Assembly (NCBI GenBank): GCA_046704385.1 | Contig: JBJKSB010000101.1 | Location: 29,154-93,153, forward strand | Origin: GH45 sp046704385 | GTDB taxonomy: Bacteria; Bacteroidota; Bacteroidia; Bacteroidales; SZUA-534 | Length of the DNA: 64,000 bases | Reading direction: 5' to 3' | Translations under genes and position numbers: made by a program | The notes under the pieces: model-generated | The model's database searches: none | What the model was told of the DNA's origin: nothing | The model's input: the letters and a program-made list of their open reading frames with translations, nothing else | Part shown: piece by piece, positions 38,301-46,235 of the stretch | Layout of the letters: every line of letters begins with the position of its first letter | How positions within the stretch are numbered: position 1 is the stretch's first letter

Positions 38301-38504
38301 TACTCCTTCAATTGATATGGAGTATTTACCATCAATATCAGTTACCGTCCCTGTTGTGGTACCTTTTACTAAAATGGTAGCACCTGGTAAGGAGAGTCCG
38401 TCAGAGGCCGAGGTAACCGTCCCGCTGACTGTTGTTTGCTGTGCAAACGATAGCACATTGATTAAAAACAATGCTGCTGTGATTAAAAATAATTTTCTCT
38501 TCAT
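35325..38504 (-). CDS. SusC/RagA-family TonB-dependent transporter
   Basis: A 1059-residue TonB-dependent outer-membrane barrel importing oligosaccharides with the SusD lid encoded downstream. Signal peptide to about residue 22 (LSFAQ); a carboxypeptidase-D-like regulatory domain (VSGTVTSASDGLSLPGATILVKG) at ~25-100; the TonB box region DLDEVVVVGYGTQ; the plug with PLYVVDGV and SIDVLKDAASSAIYG; then the barrel, ending YMMGLSVKF. There is no STN domain, so transcription is unlikely to be sigma/anti-sigma coupled. The 620 bp upstream hold no other gene. It shares plug and barrel features with the SusC at 59964. Confidence 0.96.
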   Translation of the reverse strand: MKRKLFLITAALFLINVLSFAQQTTVSGTVTSASDGLSLPGATILVKGTTTGTVTDIDGKYSISIEGVTDPVLVISYIGYTSQEISVNNQSVIDVVLAQDISDLDEVVVVGYGTQKKKLNTGATLNMKGDDLQKLNNSDPMSSLQGISPGVTITNESGKPGSGTKVYIRGIGTIGNAQPLYVVDGVQVKNIDYLNPSDIESIDVLKDAASSAIYGSQAANGVILVTTRSGKKGQKMAITYDDYFGIQQVAKGPDVLNAKDYITAMDESRINDGKAPWDFSMVPHYDEIMAGTYQGTDWFDEQVNHNAAVQSHAINVTGSSDKSVYAFGASYLKNAGLLGKQGKPDYERLTLRMNSQHVLKQWNGLDGIVFGENLTFTNSDNPNVGTRDIYDNNVRDHIVANPLLPVFDDNGNYTTECNDGSQAVNPTAKLEYTKKYYDNNNNNIVGNAYLEVQPIPNLKLRTSYGITNSYGSYRSWVPAFYQNDLSNNQHDSVSQGTYMNFNWIFTNTVSYNFKLQENHNFNIVVGQEAQRSNRALTLNARNQESIFQSWDYAYLDNTPVSSIEYIRMSGRDNYGWAMSSYFGRLSYDFKERYLLTAVLRRDGSSNFGPNNRYATFPSLSAGWIVSQEDFMSSIPQINYLKLRGSWGQNGNQNIGAFQYVAGVEYVGADYPFGPDYTNNTIGSQLSSLPNPDLKWETSEQLNFGFDLNLFESKLQSTFDWYNKTTKDWLIIAPVLLTAGAPAPYTNGGSVSNKGIEASVKWTDKVGDFKYSITATLGKNKNEVTEINNDEKIIHGNKNSLWQGAPESYRAEVGHPIGYFWGYKTDGLFRSADEITAYVNQLAASADQYAAANGTDPRYDRNMTVDGLAPGEIRFVDINNDGLINDKDRTEIGDPNPDFTYGLQLYMEYKNFDFQVVGTGKSGNQILMSYSSASDRLRENLTYYYFNNAYDETRNPNGTMPRITSKSNTRVELSDMHIYDGDYFRISSITFGYSFRDLIKTKAFSDLRLFVSGQNLFTFTKYPGMNPEVGWGNGQSWASGIDVGLYPLAKTYMMGLSVKF

Positions 38505-39126
38505 AATTTGATCGAAGTTTACATTTGAATTGATTGTTTATTGTCTATGCCTAAAGTCGAATATTTTGAATTGCATTTTTTATATTTTAACTTTTCTATT
38601 GGACTAAAATTGACTTAGTGTTAAAAATACCCTAATTAATTTTAGCGTAAATATACTACTTTAAGAATAAAAAACTAATTTTTTTTGAATTTTAAATTTA
38701 AAAGTTTTCAGCTATTTGATTTAAATTTATCTGAATCTTTGATTTTGCAAATAACTGGAATAATGGAAACTATGCTTCATGGCAGGCTGATTTTATCGTA
38801 AATATTATTATTTGTTGTGCAATTTAAAAAATAATATCATAAATGTGTATACTGGAAACGGTGAATAAAAGGCAAACCAAAAAATGGATAATTGTAAAAT
38901 ATACACTCATTCTTTCTTATATTATTAGAACTATATTTTAGCTAAAAGTTCATGCCGAAGAAATTTGCTATAAATCGGTCATGATACAAAACTGGACGTG
39001 CTGGATATACAAAGACATAATTAAATTTGGTTTATGAGCCGTAACTATAAATTTCATAATCATGAGGGGCATAAACAAAAAAAAACGGGTCGCAAGACCC
39101 GTTTAAAATAAATTTACTGTTATAAT
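38505..39126. other. 622-bp AT-rich gap
   Basis: No gene seen. It carries the upstream region of the minus-strand SusC operon and, at 39077-39104, the terminator of the CBM9-like gene behind it. I find no convincing TTTG/TAnnTTTG pair for SusC, so its promoter may need an activator. Confidence 0.6.
39077..39104 (-). terminator. Strong terminator of the CBM9/propeller/DUF362 genes
   Basis: AAACGGGTC (39083-39091) and GACCCGTTT (39096-39104) with a 4-nt loop. On the minus strand the stem is followed by a run of nine T. It ends 23 bp after the CBM9-like stop codon. Confidence 0.9.
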
Positions 39127-40134
39127 TTATAGCTTATTAAATATCTTCGATTCTGTCAGTTTATCTGATTTTATAGTAACCAGGTATACACCTGCATTAA
39201 GTTCTCCCACATAAACCTTATTTCCTTTATCCAACGAAAGTGTATTTATTAATTTCCCTTCAATGGAACTAATAATTACTGATCCATTTGAGACGGGACT
39301 TGCAGAATCAATGGTCAGATAATCATTAGCAGGGTTGGGATAAATATTAAACCGGTTTTGGTTTGTCCTGGTATCATTTATTCCAACATAATCGGGATCA
39401 ACCAAAAGTATAGGGCCAAAATAATCGGCATTCTTATACATGTCGTTGGCATGGGCAGCAGTCATCACCATTGATCCGATAAAATTCTCACGAGCCAGGG
39501 TTTCATCATTATCGCAATAGGCTAGCGCAAATCCCATTAATTTATTAGGATATAAGGTAACATAGCTTGCATCCGGATTATTGGGATCAAAATCGGCTGA
39601 ATAGTTTTTTATGGCCAGTTCCCATAAATAGGTATGGTCACCGATAGTATCCATTTTTACTTTAATATTGTTTTTTAAATTTATGCCTGCACCGGTAGGA
39701 CTAATATCGATGGCATCGTAAAACAGGCTTACATGATAGGCAAAGGCATTGTAATTCCTTTCATGGTCACCCATCGAACGGTTTTCATCCACAAAAACTT
39801 CCAGGGCATCATCATCCCAATAGTTTTGCAACGGGTCAGCATGATCATCTGAAAGTGAATCGTCTACAATTTCAGCCAGCAGGTATAAATAGTTTTTATC
39901 CCAGGCCAGCTTGAATTTTCCGGCAAAATCACCTGGTTTCATAACAGCGTTATAGGGAATCCAAACCTGATCAATATTGTGCCATTCGGCCTTGGCCCAG
40001 CAATCTTCATTTGCCTGACCATCAATGGTTACCGGAGTATTGGTAATTTGACACTTTATCGTGTCATTCATGGTCTGGCTTTTTAGTGATAAAACAAAAA
40101 ACAGGATTACCACTGTAGTTAAAATTCTGTTCAT
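39127..40134 (-). CDS. Secreted CBM9-like protein with T9SS sorting domain
   Basis: A 335-residue secreted protein. I place the start at the ATG ending at 40134 (MNRILTTVVILF...), because this gives a clean signal peptide ending LKSQ and avoids a 61-nt overlap with the preceding gene. Residues about 35-235 resemble the CBM9/DOMON-like carbohydrate-binding fold (PVTIDGQANEDCW, KLAWDKNYLYLLAEIVDD, DDALEVFVDEN). The last ~80 residues (NIYPNPANDYLTID ... ESKIFNKL) are a T9SS sorting domain. It is the last gene of the DUF362-propeller-CBM9 set and ends at a strong terminator. It probably binds or displays glycans at the surface; no catalytic residue is seen. Confidence 0.85.
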   Translation of the reverse strand: MNRILTTVVILFFVLSLKSQTMNDTIKCQITNTPVTIDGQANEDCWAKAEWHNIDQVWIPYNAVMKPGDFAGKFKLAWDKNYLYLLAEIVDDSLSDDHADPLQNYWDDDALEVFVDENRSMGDHERNYNAFAYHVSLFYDAIDISPTGAGINLKNNIKVKMDTIGDHTYLWELAIKNYSADFDPNNPDASYVTLYPNKLMGFALAYCDNDETLARENFIGSMVMTAAHANDMYKNADYFGPILLVDPDYVGINDTRTNQNRFNIYPNPANDYLTIDSASPVSNGSVIISSIEGKLINTLSLDKGNKVYVGELNAGVYLVTIKSDKLTESKIFNKL

Positions 40135-40154
40135 AGCAGTATTTGAGTTATAAT

Positions 40155-41147
40155 TTAAAAATTTGTCCATTGGTTGTTTTGAAAATGGGACAGGCCTTTG
40201 TTTGATGCGCACCAAAGTGAACCATCGGTATCGATTGCCATATAATTAATAGTATCGCTTAAAAATCCTGCATCCCTAACTTTGTAGTTTGTCCAGGTGT
40301 TTTGACTGAATTTGCTTAAGCCATTTACCGTTCCAAACCACCAGTTATTATCGTTGTCTTTTGTTATTGATAGAACTGTATCCGATACCAATCCGTCATC
40401 AGTTGTATAGGTTTCCCAATCCCATTTTGTATATTCACTGTAATGGAAAGCTACTCCGTATTCGGTTCCAAAAACCTGAACTGTATCATCAATATATACG
40501 GTAAGGATATTGTCAGACTCCAACTTGGTCCAGTCCTTTTCAAAAATGGTTGCACCTGAAATCCCATCCACATCGCATTTAAAGCGCTCAACACCACCTC
40601 CTAAAGTAGTAGCATAGGTATATCCATTGGAAGCGTTGCCAATATCTGTAATAGGGTAAGTCATATATAAACTGTCAAGTCCTTTATCAATAATCCACTG
40701 ATTATCCTTCATTATTGATATTCCTTTATCAGAGGCCAAATATAGTTTTTTCTCTTCATCGATATCCAGATGGGTAATATTATTGTCTAAGAAACCATTA
40801 TCTGATGCAGTTAGTAGCTGGTTTGTAAAAACTTCCAGTGCACTTTTATCCGATGCAAGCCAAAGCAATTCAGAATTATCGGAATTATTATAAACCATGT
40901 CATTAATGGCCGATTCGCTTAATTCTGTTTTAATCTTTTCATAAGCTTTGGTATCCTCATTTAATGAGAACAGGCCCTTATTGGTAGCGAGAATTTTTGT
41001 GCCGGCTTTATCAATAATAAAACCGTTGATCTCACCAAAAGGTAATATTTTTGTGGTAGAATCAGGATTTTCCTTTTTGCATGAAAATAGAATTAAGGCT
41101 GAAATTACAATAATTCCAGCCTTTTGGGTATATATTTTTAAGTTCAT
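40155..41147 (-). CDS. Propeller lipoprotein with two-component-regulator-type repeats
   Basis: A 330-residue lipoprotein (lipobox LFSCKK at about residue 23). The body repeats short blades of the type LWLASDKSALEVF, LYLASDKGISIM, WWFGTVNGLSKFSQNTWTNY and LWCASNKGLSHFQNNQWTNF, characteristic of the beta-propeller in hybrid two-component sensors. It has no histidine kinase or DNA-binding part, so it is a free propeller and may sense or bind a ligand at the cell surface. The ATG lies in the outer arm of MITE-like copy B4 (GTTCAT). 20 bp separate its stop from the CBM9-like gene. Confidence 0.8.
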   Translation of the reverse strand: MNLKIYTQKAGIIVISALILFSCKKENPDSTTKILPFGEINGFIIDKAGTKILATNKGLFSLNEDTKAYEKIKTELSESAINDMVYNNSDNSELLWLASDKSALEVFTNQLLTASDNGFLDNNITHLDIDEEKKLYLASDKGISIMKDNQWIIDKGLDSLYMTYPITDIGNASNGYTYATTLGGGVERFKCDVDGISGATIFEKDWTKLESDNILTVYIDDTVQVFGTEYGVAFHYSEYTKWDWETYTTDDGLVSDTVLSITKDNDNNWWFGTVNGLSKFSQNTWTNYKVRDAGFLSDTINYMAIDTDGSLWCASNKGLSHFQNNQWTNF

Positions 41148-41244
41148 AAAGCTTTGTTTAAATACTCATCGGATGACTCGTTTATAAACCAGCAGCTTAG
41201 TCATCCGATGAGTTTTATGTTATAAAACGAACCTTTTATTAGTT
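41142..41244 (-). repeat. MITE-like element, copy B4, filling a whole intergenic gap
   Basis: About 103 bp with inner arms 41164-41178 and 41199-41213 (perfect 15-bp pairing) and the shared loop TTTATAAACCAGC. At one end CAACTAATAA includes the TAA stop of the DUF362 gene (41239-41241); at the other the GTTCAT arm contains the ATG of the propeller gene (41145-41147). The element is thus the entire spacer between the two genes. Confidence 0.9.
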
Positions 41245-43128
41245 GTTGTATAAAACTTTACCCGTAAACTCTTTTCCATTGGAATTATCCCGAATAGTAT
41301 AAATATACATGCCATTTGTAACATTTTGGCCATTACTTGTTGTACCAGTCCAGGATATAGCTTTATTGGTTCCAAAGTTAAATTCATTAATCAGTTTTCC
41401 CTCAATGGTGTAAATAGAAAGAGTTGAGTTGGATGAAACCTGATGTGGCTTTTGAAACACGGTATAATTGCGGAAAGGATTGGGTGAAGCAATATACACG
41501 GTTGTACGTTTTTGTTCGTTTATTTCCTGAAAAGATGTCTCAACGTATTTAAGTTCAACACCATTGCCGGTTCCCAGGTTACGGCTGTACTGTCTGTCGG
41601 TTGGGTTATTCCAGTGTTCAAATACTCCCAGGCTTTCAATAGGTGTTCCATCACCTTCAGGGTCGTATTGAATTCCGTCAGGCCAGTAATCGCTGCTGGC
41701 ACATTGTGAGAGGTAATCGGCAATTTCAACCTTATACATATTAGGATAATTAACTTTTGAAGCATCTTCCTGGTATTCCTCAAATAAAACATCGTAACCT
41801 ACTGATTCCATTGCAACAGGATCCTGTCCTACAAAGATGGAATTTGGATAGTCGTTGTTAAAAGGAGCCGAAACGAATTTTTTAATCCAGCCCTGCCAGC
41901 TTTCACCGCCCCATATTCCATCAATCATATAGATCAGACCTTTGCCATAGGTTTGTTCATGACCTAAATAATCCACAGTATGCCGGTACTGGCCTGAACC
42001 TCTGCTGTTTGCCGGTAAATAAGGATGCATGACCATAGCCGACTGACCTGCAGGGTCTGCACCAACCGGTAAAAAAGATCCCTGATGGTTTTTGGCTAAC
42101 AAGGTTATTCCACCTTCGTCGTGCGTTTTTAAACAGGCAATATTAATTAAATAGGTAGCATCCAGATATTGCTGTGGCAGGGTTGATTCCTGTGCTTTGT
42201 TACTGAATTTTAATACTGCATCGGATGAAGGTTTGGTTTGATGAACACCGTTTCTACCAATACCGTCAACATAATAAACATCGGGGAATTTACCCATCAC
42301 AATGTCTCTGTATTCAGCCCTGAATTCCCTGTACGGGTCTCCCATGGTAATGTCTGGTTGGGCTACACCAACCACATCAACAAGTTCGTGCAAAATAGCA
42401 TTCAGTAATTGCGGAGCAACATCCATCCTTTCGGGGCGCTCGCTTGGAGTGCAGCTTTGATTAGTCAGGTTGATTTTAAAGGCAATTTTTTCACCTGCCG
42501 TGTAACCAACCTCACCTCTTCCATGAGCGTTGTTGAACGATTTAAAAACGGCATCCCAGGCATCATTAATATTGTCTTTCTCCGTATATTCCATGATGGA
42601 TTTTTCCAGCATTTCTGTTACAATACTTTCATTTACATTGTCGTCGCTATACCAATAATCATTGCTATTTACTTTAGGTACATAATTTTCATTTGTTGCT
42701 CCCGGGTCGTGAACCCATACTACCCTGCCCGGAAATAATCCTCTGGCCGTGCCAATAGGTTTATTCGACTCAATTGGAAATGTATTGTCTAAAGCCGATA
42801 GTTTATTTGCTATGGCGGTTTTATTGTCATTTAAAAAGATAAAGGCAAACGAAATAACCGCTAAAAACATAAACAGGGTTCCAACCAAATATCTCGACGA
42901 TTTAAACGATTGCTTAAATTTTTTAAATGAAAACATGGAACCGCTGATTCCAATTAAATAAATAATAAATGAGGACATAATGGGTGCCGCTGCCTGCATG
43001 CAGGGATATTTTGCCCTGCTGGGTTTTGGGATTACCCTTACTAAGAACCAAATGGTGGCCGATAAGCCAATAATAAAGATGTAAGTTTTGGACGTTTTGA
43101 ATTTCGCCCACGAAAAAATATTTTTCAT
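41239..43128 (-). CDS. DUF362 membrane protein with T9SS-type C-terminus
   Basis: A 629-residue protein with three predicted membrane helices in the first 100 residues (around 15-32, 48-65 and 78-98), then a DUF362-type domain (residues ~120-530: GRVVWVHDPGATN, KINLTNQSC, LINIACLKTHDEGGITLLAKNHQGSF, VGQDPVAMESVGYDVL) and a C-terminal T9SS type A sorting domain (SPNPFRNYTVFQKP ... GKVLYNN). DUF362 proteins are uncharacterised; some carry ferredoxin clusters, but none is seen here. A T9SS signal on a protein held by several helices is topologically odd. It leads a minus-strand set with the propeller and CBM9-like genes. Confidence 0.82.
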   Translation of the reverse strand: MKNIFSWAKFKTSKTYIFIIGLSATIWFLVRVIPKPSRAKYPCMQAAAPIMSSFIIYLIGISGSMFSFKKFKQSFKSSRYLVGTLFMFLAVISFAFIFLNDNKTAIANKLSALDNTFPIESNKPIGTARGLFPGRVVWVHDPGATNENYVPKVNSNDYWYSDDNVNESIVTEMLEKSIMEYTEKDNINDAWDAVFKSFNNAHGRGEVGYTAGEKIAFKINLTNQSCTPSERPERMDVAPQLLNAILHELVDVVGVAQPDITMGDPYREFRAEYRDIVMGKFPDVYYVDGIGRNGVHQTKPSSDAVLKFSNKAQESTLPQQYLDATYLINIACLKTHDEGGITLLAKNHQGSFLPVGADPAGQSAMVMHPYLPANSRGSGQYRHTVDYLGHEQTYGKGLIYMIDGIWGGESWQGWIKKFVSAPFNNDYPNSIFVGQDPVAMESVGYDVLFEEYQEDASKVNYPNMYKVEIADYLSQCASSDYWPDGIQYDPEGDGTPIESLGVFEHWNNPTDRQYSRNLGTGNGVELKYVETSFQEINEQKRTTVYIASPNPFRNYTVFQKPHQVSSNSTLSIYTIEGKLINEFNFGTNKAISWTGTTSNGQNVTNGMYIYTIRDNSNGKEFTGKVLYNN

Positions 43129-43479
43129 GATAAAGCAGTTTGGTAATTATTCATAATGATAATGATATTTTCTCTTTTATTTAAATGATTAATGCATTTG
43201 AGTGTTTTTAAGTGTTGATTTCATCGTTAAAGGTATAATTAATAAATATAAAATCTGTTTTATTAGCCATCAAATGAGTAGTCATGCTAATCAGGGAATA
43301 AAATTATATTCAACTCTTTGCCGTTCGGGATAGAATTCTTAGCTTTCACCCCTTGTTGATCTTATTATAAATGAAGGAAATTGTAATTACTTTGTGCCAT
43401 TCCCTTTAAAAACGTAAAGTTTGTTATTATCATGGTGGGAAGGGTTACGCATTTACTAAAAACGTAAAACATTATTAAG
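43129..43479. other. 351-bp divergent promoter region
   Basis: Separates the DUF362 gene (minus) from the carbamoyltransferase (plus). It has a candidate plus-strand promoter (43391-43423) and an AAAACGTAAA direct repeat just before the start (about 43410 and 43459). No gene is visible. Confidence 0.6.
43391..43423 (+). promoter_or_regulatory. Candidate promoter of the carbamoyltransferase operon
   Basis: TTTG at 43391-43394, a 20-nt spacer, then TAAAGTTTG at 43415-43423, one base longer than the consensus TAnnTTTG. The start codon follows about 57 bp later. Confidence 0.4.
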
Positions 43480-45339
43480 TTGAAAATATTAGGTATATCT
43501 GCATTTTATCATGATTCGGCAGCGGCTTTAATTATTAATGGTAAAATAGTGGCTGCTGCCCAGGAAGAAAGGTTTACAAGGATCAAGCATGACCCGGTGT
43601 TTCCGCTGAATGCCATCAAATATTGTTTGTACGCTGAGGCCCTGAAAATTTCCGATTTGGATGCTATTGTTTTTTACGATAAACCTTTTCTGAAATTTGA
43701 ACGCCTTCTTGAAACTTATTACGGTTTTGCCCCTAAGGGACTGGCTTCGTTTGTTACATCAATACCAGTATGGATTAAAGAAAAGATTTTTCTTAAAAAA
43801 ATTATCCATGAGGAACTTGGAAAAATTGAACATTACAATAAACGCGAGGCCCATCTTTTATTCCCCGAACATCACTTGTCGCATGCTGCCAGTGCCTTTT
43901 ACCCATCGCCTTTTGATGAGGCGGCTATTTTAACTATTGATGGTGTAGGAGAGTGGGCCACGGCCTCAATAAGTTATGGAAAGGGTAGTTCCATTACGAA
44001 TTTAAAGGAACTTCATTTTCCGCATTCAGTGGGCTTGCTTTATTCTGCAGTAACTTATTACCTTGGTTTTAAAGTAAATTCGGGCGAGTACAAGCTTATG
44101 GGGTTGGCTCCTTATGGAATTCCTGATAGCCAGCAAGTAAGGGAATATATTGATATTATTAAAAATAAGCTCGTTGATATCAAGGAAGACGGTTCGGTTT
44201 GGTTGAATCAAAAATATTTTAACTATTCAACAGGATTGCGGATGGTGAAGGATGCACAGTGGGAAAAATTATTCGGATTCAAGCGCCGTGATTCTGAGAG
44301 TAAAATTGAACAACATCATTCGAACCTGGCGTATGCCATACAGGAAGTGACAGAGGAAATTCTGATCAAAATGGCTGAGGAAGCTAAACGGCTTACCGGG
44401 TCAAAGAATGTTTGTCTTGCTGGTGGTGTGGCATTGAATTGTGTGGCAAATGGTAAATTATTACGAAAAGGAATTTTTAATGATCTTTTTATCCAGCCTG
44501 CAGCCGGTGATGCCGGTGGCGCTGTTGGGGCTGCCCTGGCCGCTTATTATCTGGTTTATCAAAAGGCCCGTATAATTGAATCTGCTGATTCCATGAGTGG
44601 CTCATATCTTGGCCCTGAATTTAGTCAGACTGAAATTGAGCATATGGCAAAGCAGTACAAAGCAAATTTTAACAAAATTGATAATTTTAACGAATTGGTG
44701 TCAAAAACAGCTAACATTATTGCAGATGGAAATGTGGTGGGTTGGTTCCAGGGGCGCATGGAATTTGGACCCCGGGCGTTGGGAAACCGTAGTATTTTAG
44801 GCGATGCCCGGAATACCGAAATGCAATTAAAACTAAATCTGAAAATAAAATATCGTGAAAGTTTCAGGCCTTTTGCACCATCGGTTTTAATTGAGGAAAA
44901 CCAGGAATATTTTGATATCGACAAATCATCACCCTATATGTTACTGGTGGCCAATGTTCAGCAAAAGCATTTAAATACACTGCCTGAAAACTATTATGAT
45001 TTACCTCTGATGGAACGTCTTTATATACAAAGGTCTGATATTCCATCAGTTACTCATATCGATTTTTCGGCCAGGATTCAAACAGTACACAAGGAAACTA
45101 ACAACAGGTACTGGGAACTAATTAATGAATTCAAAAAGCAGACGGGTTATGGTGTTATTGTTAATACCAGTTTTAATGTAAGAGGAGAACCTATTGTATG
45201 TACGCCCGAAGATGCTTATCGTTGTTTTATGCGCACGGAAATGGACTACCTGGTAATTGGTGACTATATGTTTAGCAAGAAAGATCAGCCTGAGTGGAAA
45301 AATGATGACAACTGGCGCGATGAGTTTAAATTGGATTAA
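43480..45339 (+). CDS. NodU/CmcH-family carbamoyltransferase
   Basis: A 619-residue O-carbamoyltransferase that uses carbamoyl phosphate and ATP to carbamoylate a hydroxyl group, often on a sugar or secondary metabolite. The TTG start at 43480 is supported because the family begins MKILGISAFYHDSAAAL exactly there. The N-terminal Kae1-like domain has HHLSHAASAFYPSPF (metal-binding histidines) and TIDGVGEW; the C-terminal YrdC-like domain has GWFQGRMEFGPRALGNRSIL and NTSFNVRGEPIVC. It is followed by DUF5989 and SxtJ-type membrane proteins, a conserved trio. In other systems the trio accompanies envelope or saxitoxin-type modification; here the substrate is unknown. Confidence 0.93.
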   Translation: MKILGISAFYHDSAAALIINGKIVAAAQEERFTRIKHDPVFPLNAIKYCLYAEALKISDLDAIVFYDKPFLKFERLLETYYGFAPKGLASFVTSIPVWIKEKIFLKKIIHEELGKIEHYNKREAHLLFPEHHLSHAASAFYPSPFDEAAILTIDGVGEWATASISYGKGSSITNLKELHFPHSVGLLYSAVTYYLGFKVNSGEYKLMGLAPYGIPDSQQVREYIDIIKNKLVDIKEDGSVWLNQKYFNYSTGLRMVKDAQWEKLFGFKRRDSESKIEQHHSNLAYAIQEVTEEILIKMAEEAKRLTGSKNVCLAGGVALNCVANGKLLRKGIFNDLFIQPAAGDAGGAVGAALAAYYLVYQKARIIESADSMSGSYLGPEFSQTEIEHMAKQYKANFNKIDNFNELVSKTANIIADGNVVGWFQGRMEFGPRALGNRSILGDARNTEMQLKLNLKIKYRESFRPFAPSVLIEENQEYFDIDKSSPYMLLVANVQQKHLNTLPENYYDLPLMERLYIQRSDIPSVTHIDFSARIQTVHKETNNRYWELINEFKKQTGYGVIVNTSFNVRGEPIVCTPEDAYRCFMRTEMDYLVIGDYMFSKKDQPEWKNDDNWRDEFKLD

Positions 45340-45389
45340 TTTTGTTTATTATCACAAATCGATATCTTTACCAAACTAAATTTATTTGT

Positions 45390-45539
45390 ATGGATTTTTT
45401 GAGAGATTTCTGGAAATATTTAATGCAGCGTAAAAAGTGGTGGCTGATGCCTATAATTTTAATACTGTTATTGTTTGGTGTTTTAATTGTTTTAAGTGGA
45501 GGAACAGCACTGGCACCTTTTATTTATACGCTTTTTTAA
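45390..45539 (+). CDS. DUF5989-type small membrane protein
   Basis: A 49-residue single-helix protein starting at ATG 45390 (a longer frame from 45342 adds unrelated residues). The layout FLRDFWKYLMQRKKWWLMPIIL then a hydrophobic helix and a PFIYTLF C-terminus fits DUF5989, which often sits between a carbamoyltransferase and SxtJ. It lies 50 bp after the carbamoyltransferase and 6 bp before the next gene. Probably a subunit or anchor of a membrane complex. Confidence 0.85.
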   Translation: MDFLRDFWKYLMQRKKWWLMPIILILLLFGVLIVLSGGTALAPFIYTLF

Positions 45540-45545
45540 ACCATT

Positions 45546-45905
45546 ATGACAAAAGCAAAAATAATGGAAACCAGTCTGGTGTTGACCACTGGTTTCCTTT
45601 TATTATATTTTCTTACCCAAAACAAAGTATTTATTTACCTGGCCTTTATTTTTGGCTTTATCGGTATTTTCATCAAAGGTTTGGCCCGGTTAATTGCCAT
45701 TGGGTGGTTTAAACTTGCCGATGGGTTGAACTTTGTGGTTTCAAAACTGATATTGGGATTTATTTTTTATGTCATCTTGTTTCCAATTTCACTTCTGTAT
45801 AAATTGTCTAAAAAGGACAAACTGAATCTTAAAAACAGGGCCAAATCAAACTGGATTGAGCGAAATACTACTTATTCAGCGGCTGATCTTGAAAATATCT
45901 GGTAA
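45546..45905 (+). CDS. SxtJ-family membrane protein
   Basis: A 119-residue protein with three predicted helices (about 8-28, 30-52 and 64-88) and a basic C-terminal tail (LSKKDKLNLKNRAKSNWIERN, then TYSAADLENIW). This layout matches the SxtJ-type family, named from the saxitoxin cluster but widespread beside carbamoyltransferases in Bacteroidota, where its role is unknown. It starts 6 bp after DUF5989 and is followed by a small hairpin. The basic tail is likely cytoplasmic and could contact the carbamoyltransferase. Confidence 0.82.
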   Translation: MTKAKIMETSLVLTTGFLLLYFLTQNKVFIYLAFIFGFIGIFIKGLARLIAIGWFKLADGLNFVVSKLILGFIFYVILFPISLLYKLSKKDKLNLKNRAKSNWIERNTTYSAADLENIW

Positions 45906-45941
45906 AAAAATTTCAAGCATAAATCTCTCATTTTATGAATT

Positions 45942-45961
45942 TTACTCAATTGTTTGAGTAA
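45942..45961 (+). terminator. Short hairpin after SxtJ
   Basis: TTACTCAA (45942-45949) and TTGAGTAA (45954-45961) pair perfectly around a 4-nt loop, 37 bp after the SxtJ stop. It has no long T tract, so termination would be weak. Confidence 0.4.
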
Positions 45962-46158
45962 TAAATATAATTAGACAAAATTTTTTGATGTCATTGATTT
46001 TTATTTTTAGGTATTAATTAGCAAATTCGGCAGTCAAAATTTAATCAGGGTTTTGAATCCTGTGAGCGTATTTCCCGTCAGCTTATCGCTTGCGCCAAAG
46101 CTTCTGCGACAGAGCAATGCGGGGAAAGCGAACGCAATAAAATAATTATAAAAGGATA

Positions 46159-46192
46159 GAAGATTCCTCGACAGCTTGCTGTGAGGAGCTTC
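46159..46192. repeat. Imperfect hairpin upstream of the chorismatase-like gene
   Basis: GAAG ... TCCTC ... GACAGC, then TT, then GCTGT ... GAGGA ... CTTC: a 34-bp imperfect palindrome 44 bp before the start codon. It could be a REP-type repeat or a regulatory leader structure. Confidence 0.5.
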
Positions 46193-46235
46193 AATAGTTT
46201 GACTATTACAAGGATAAAAACAATTAGGAACAAGC

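Larger units (their letters stand above)
45906..46235. other. 330-bp gap with hairpins
   Basis: Between SxtJ and the chorismatase-like gene. It contains a small hairpin at 45942-45961 and a larger one at 46159-46192. The stretch 46070-46140 is richer in G and C than its surroundings but codes for nothing I recognise. Confidence 0.6.

Noticed and set aside
35325..38504. Siderophore receptor
   Set aside because: The N-terminal carboxypeptidase-D-like domain, SusC-type plug motifs, the length near 1060 residues and the adjacent SusD lipoprotein mark it as a glycan-type SusC.
40135..40215. N-terminal extension of the CBM9-like protein
   Set aside because: It would overlap the propeller gene by 61 nt and place 27 unrelated residues before a perfect signal peptide beginning at the ATG ending at 40134.
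46020..46140. Possible tRNA or other structured RNA in a GC-richer stretch
   Set aside because: I could not fold it into a cloverleaf and found no T-loop GGTTCGAATCC-like sequence; no known RNA family was recognised.
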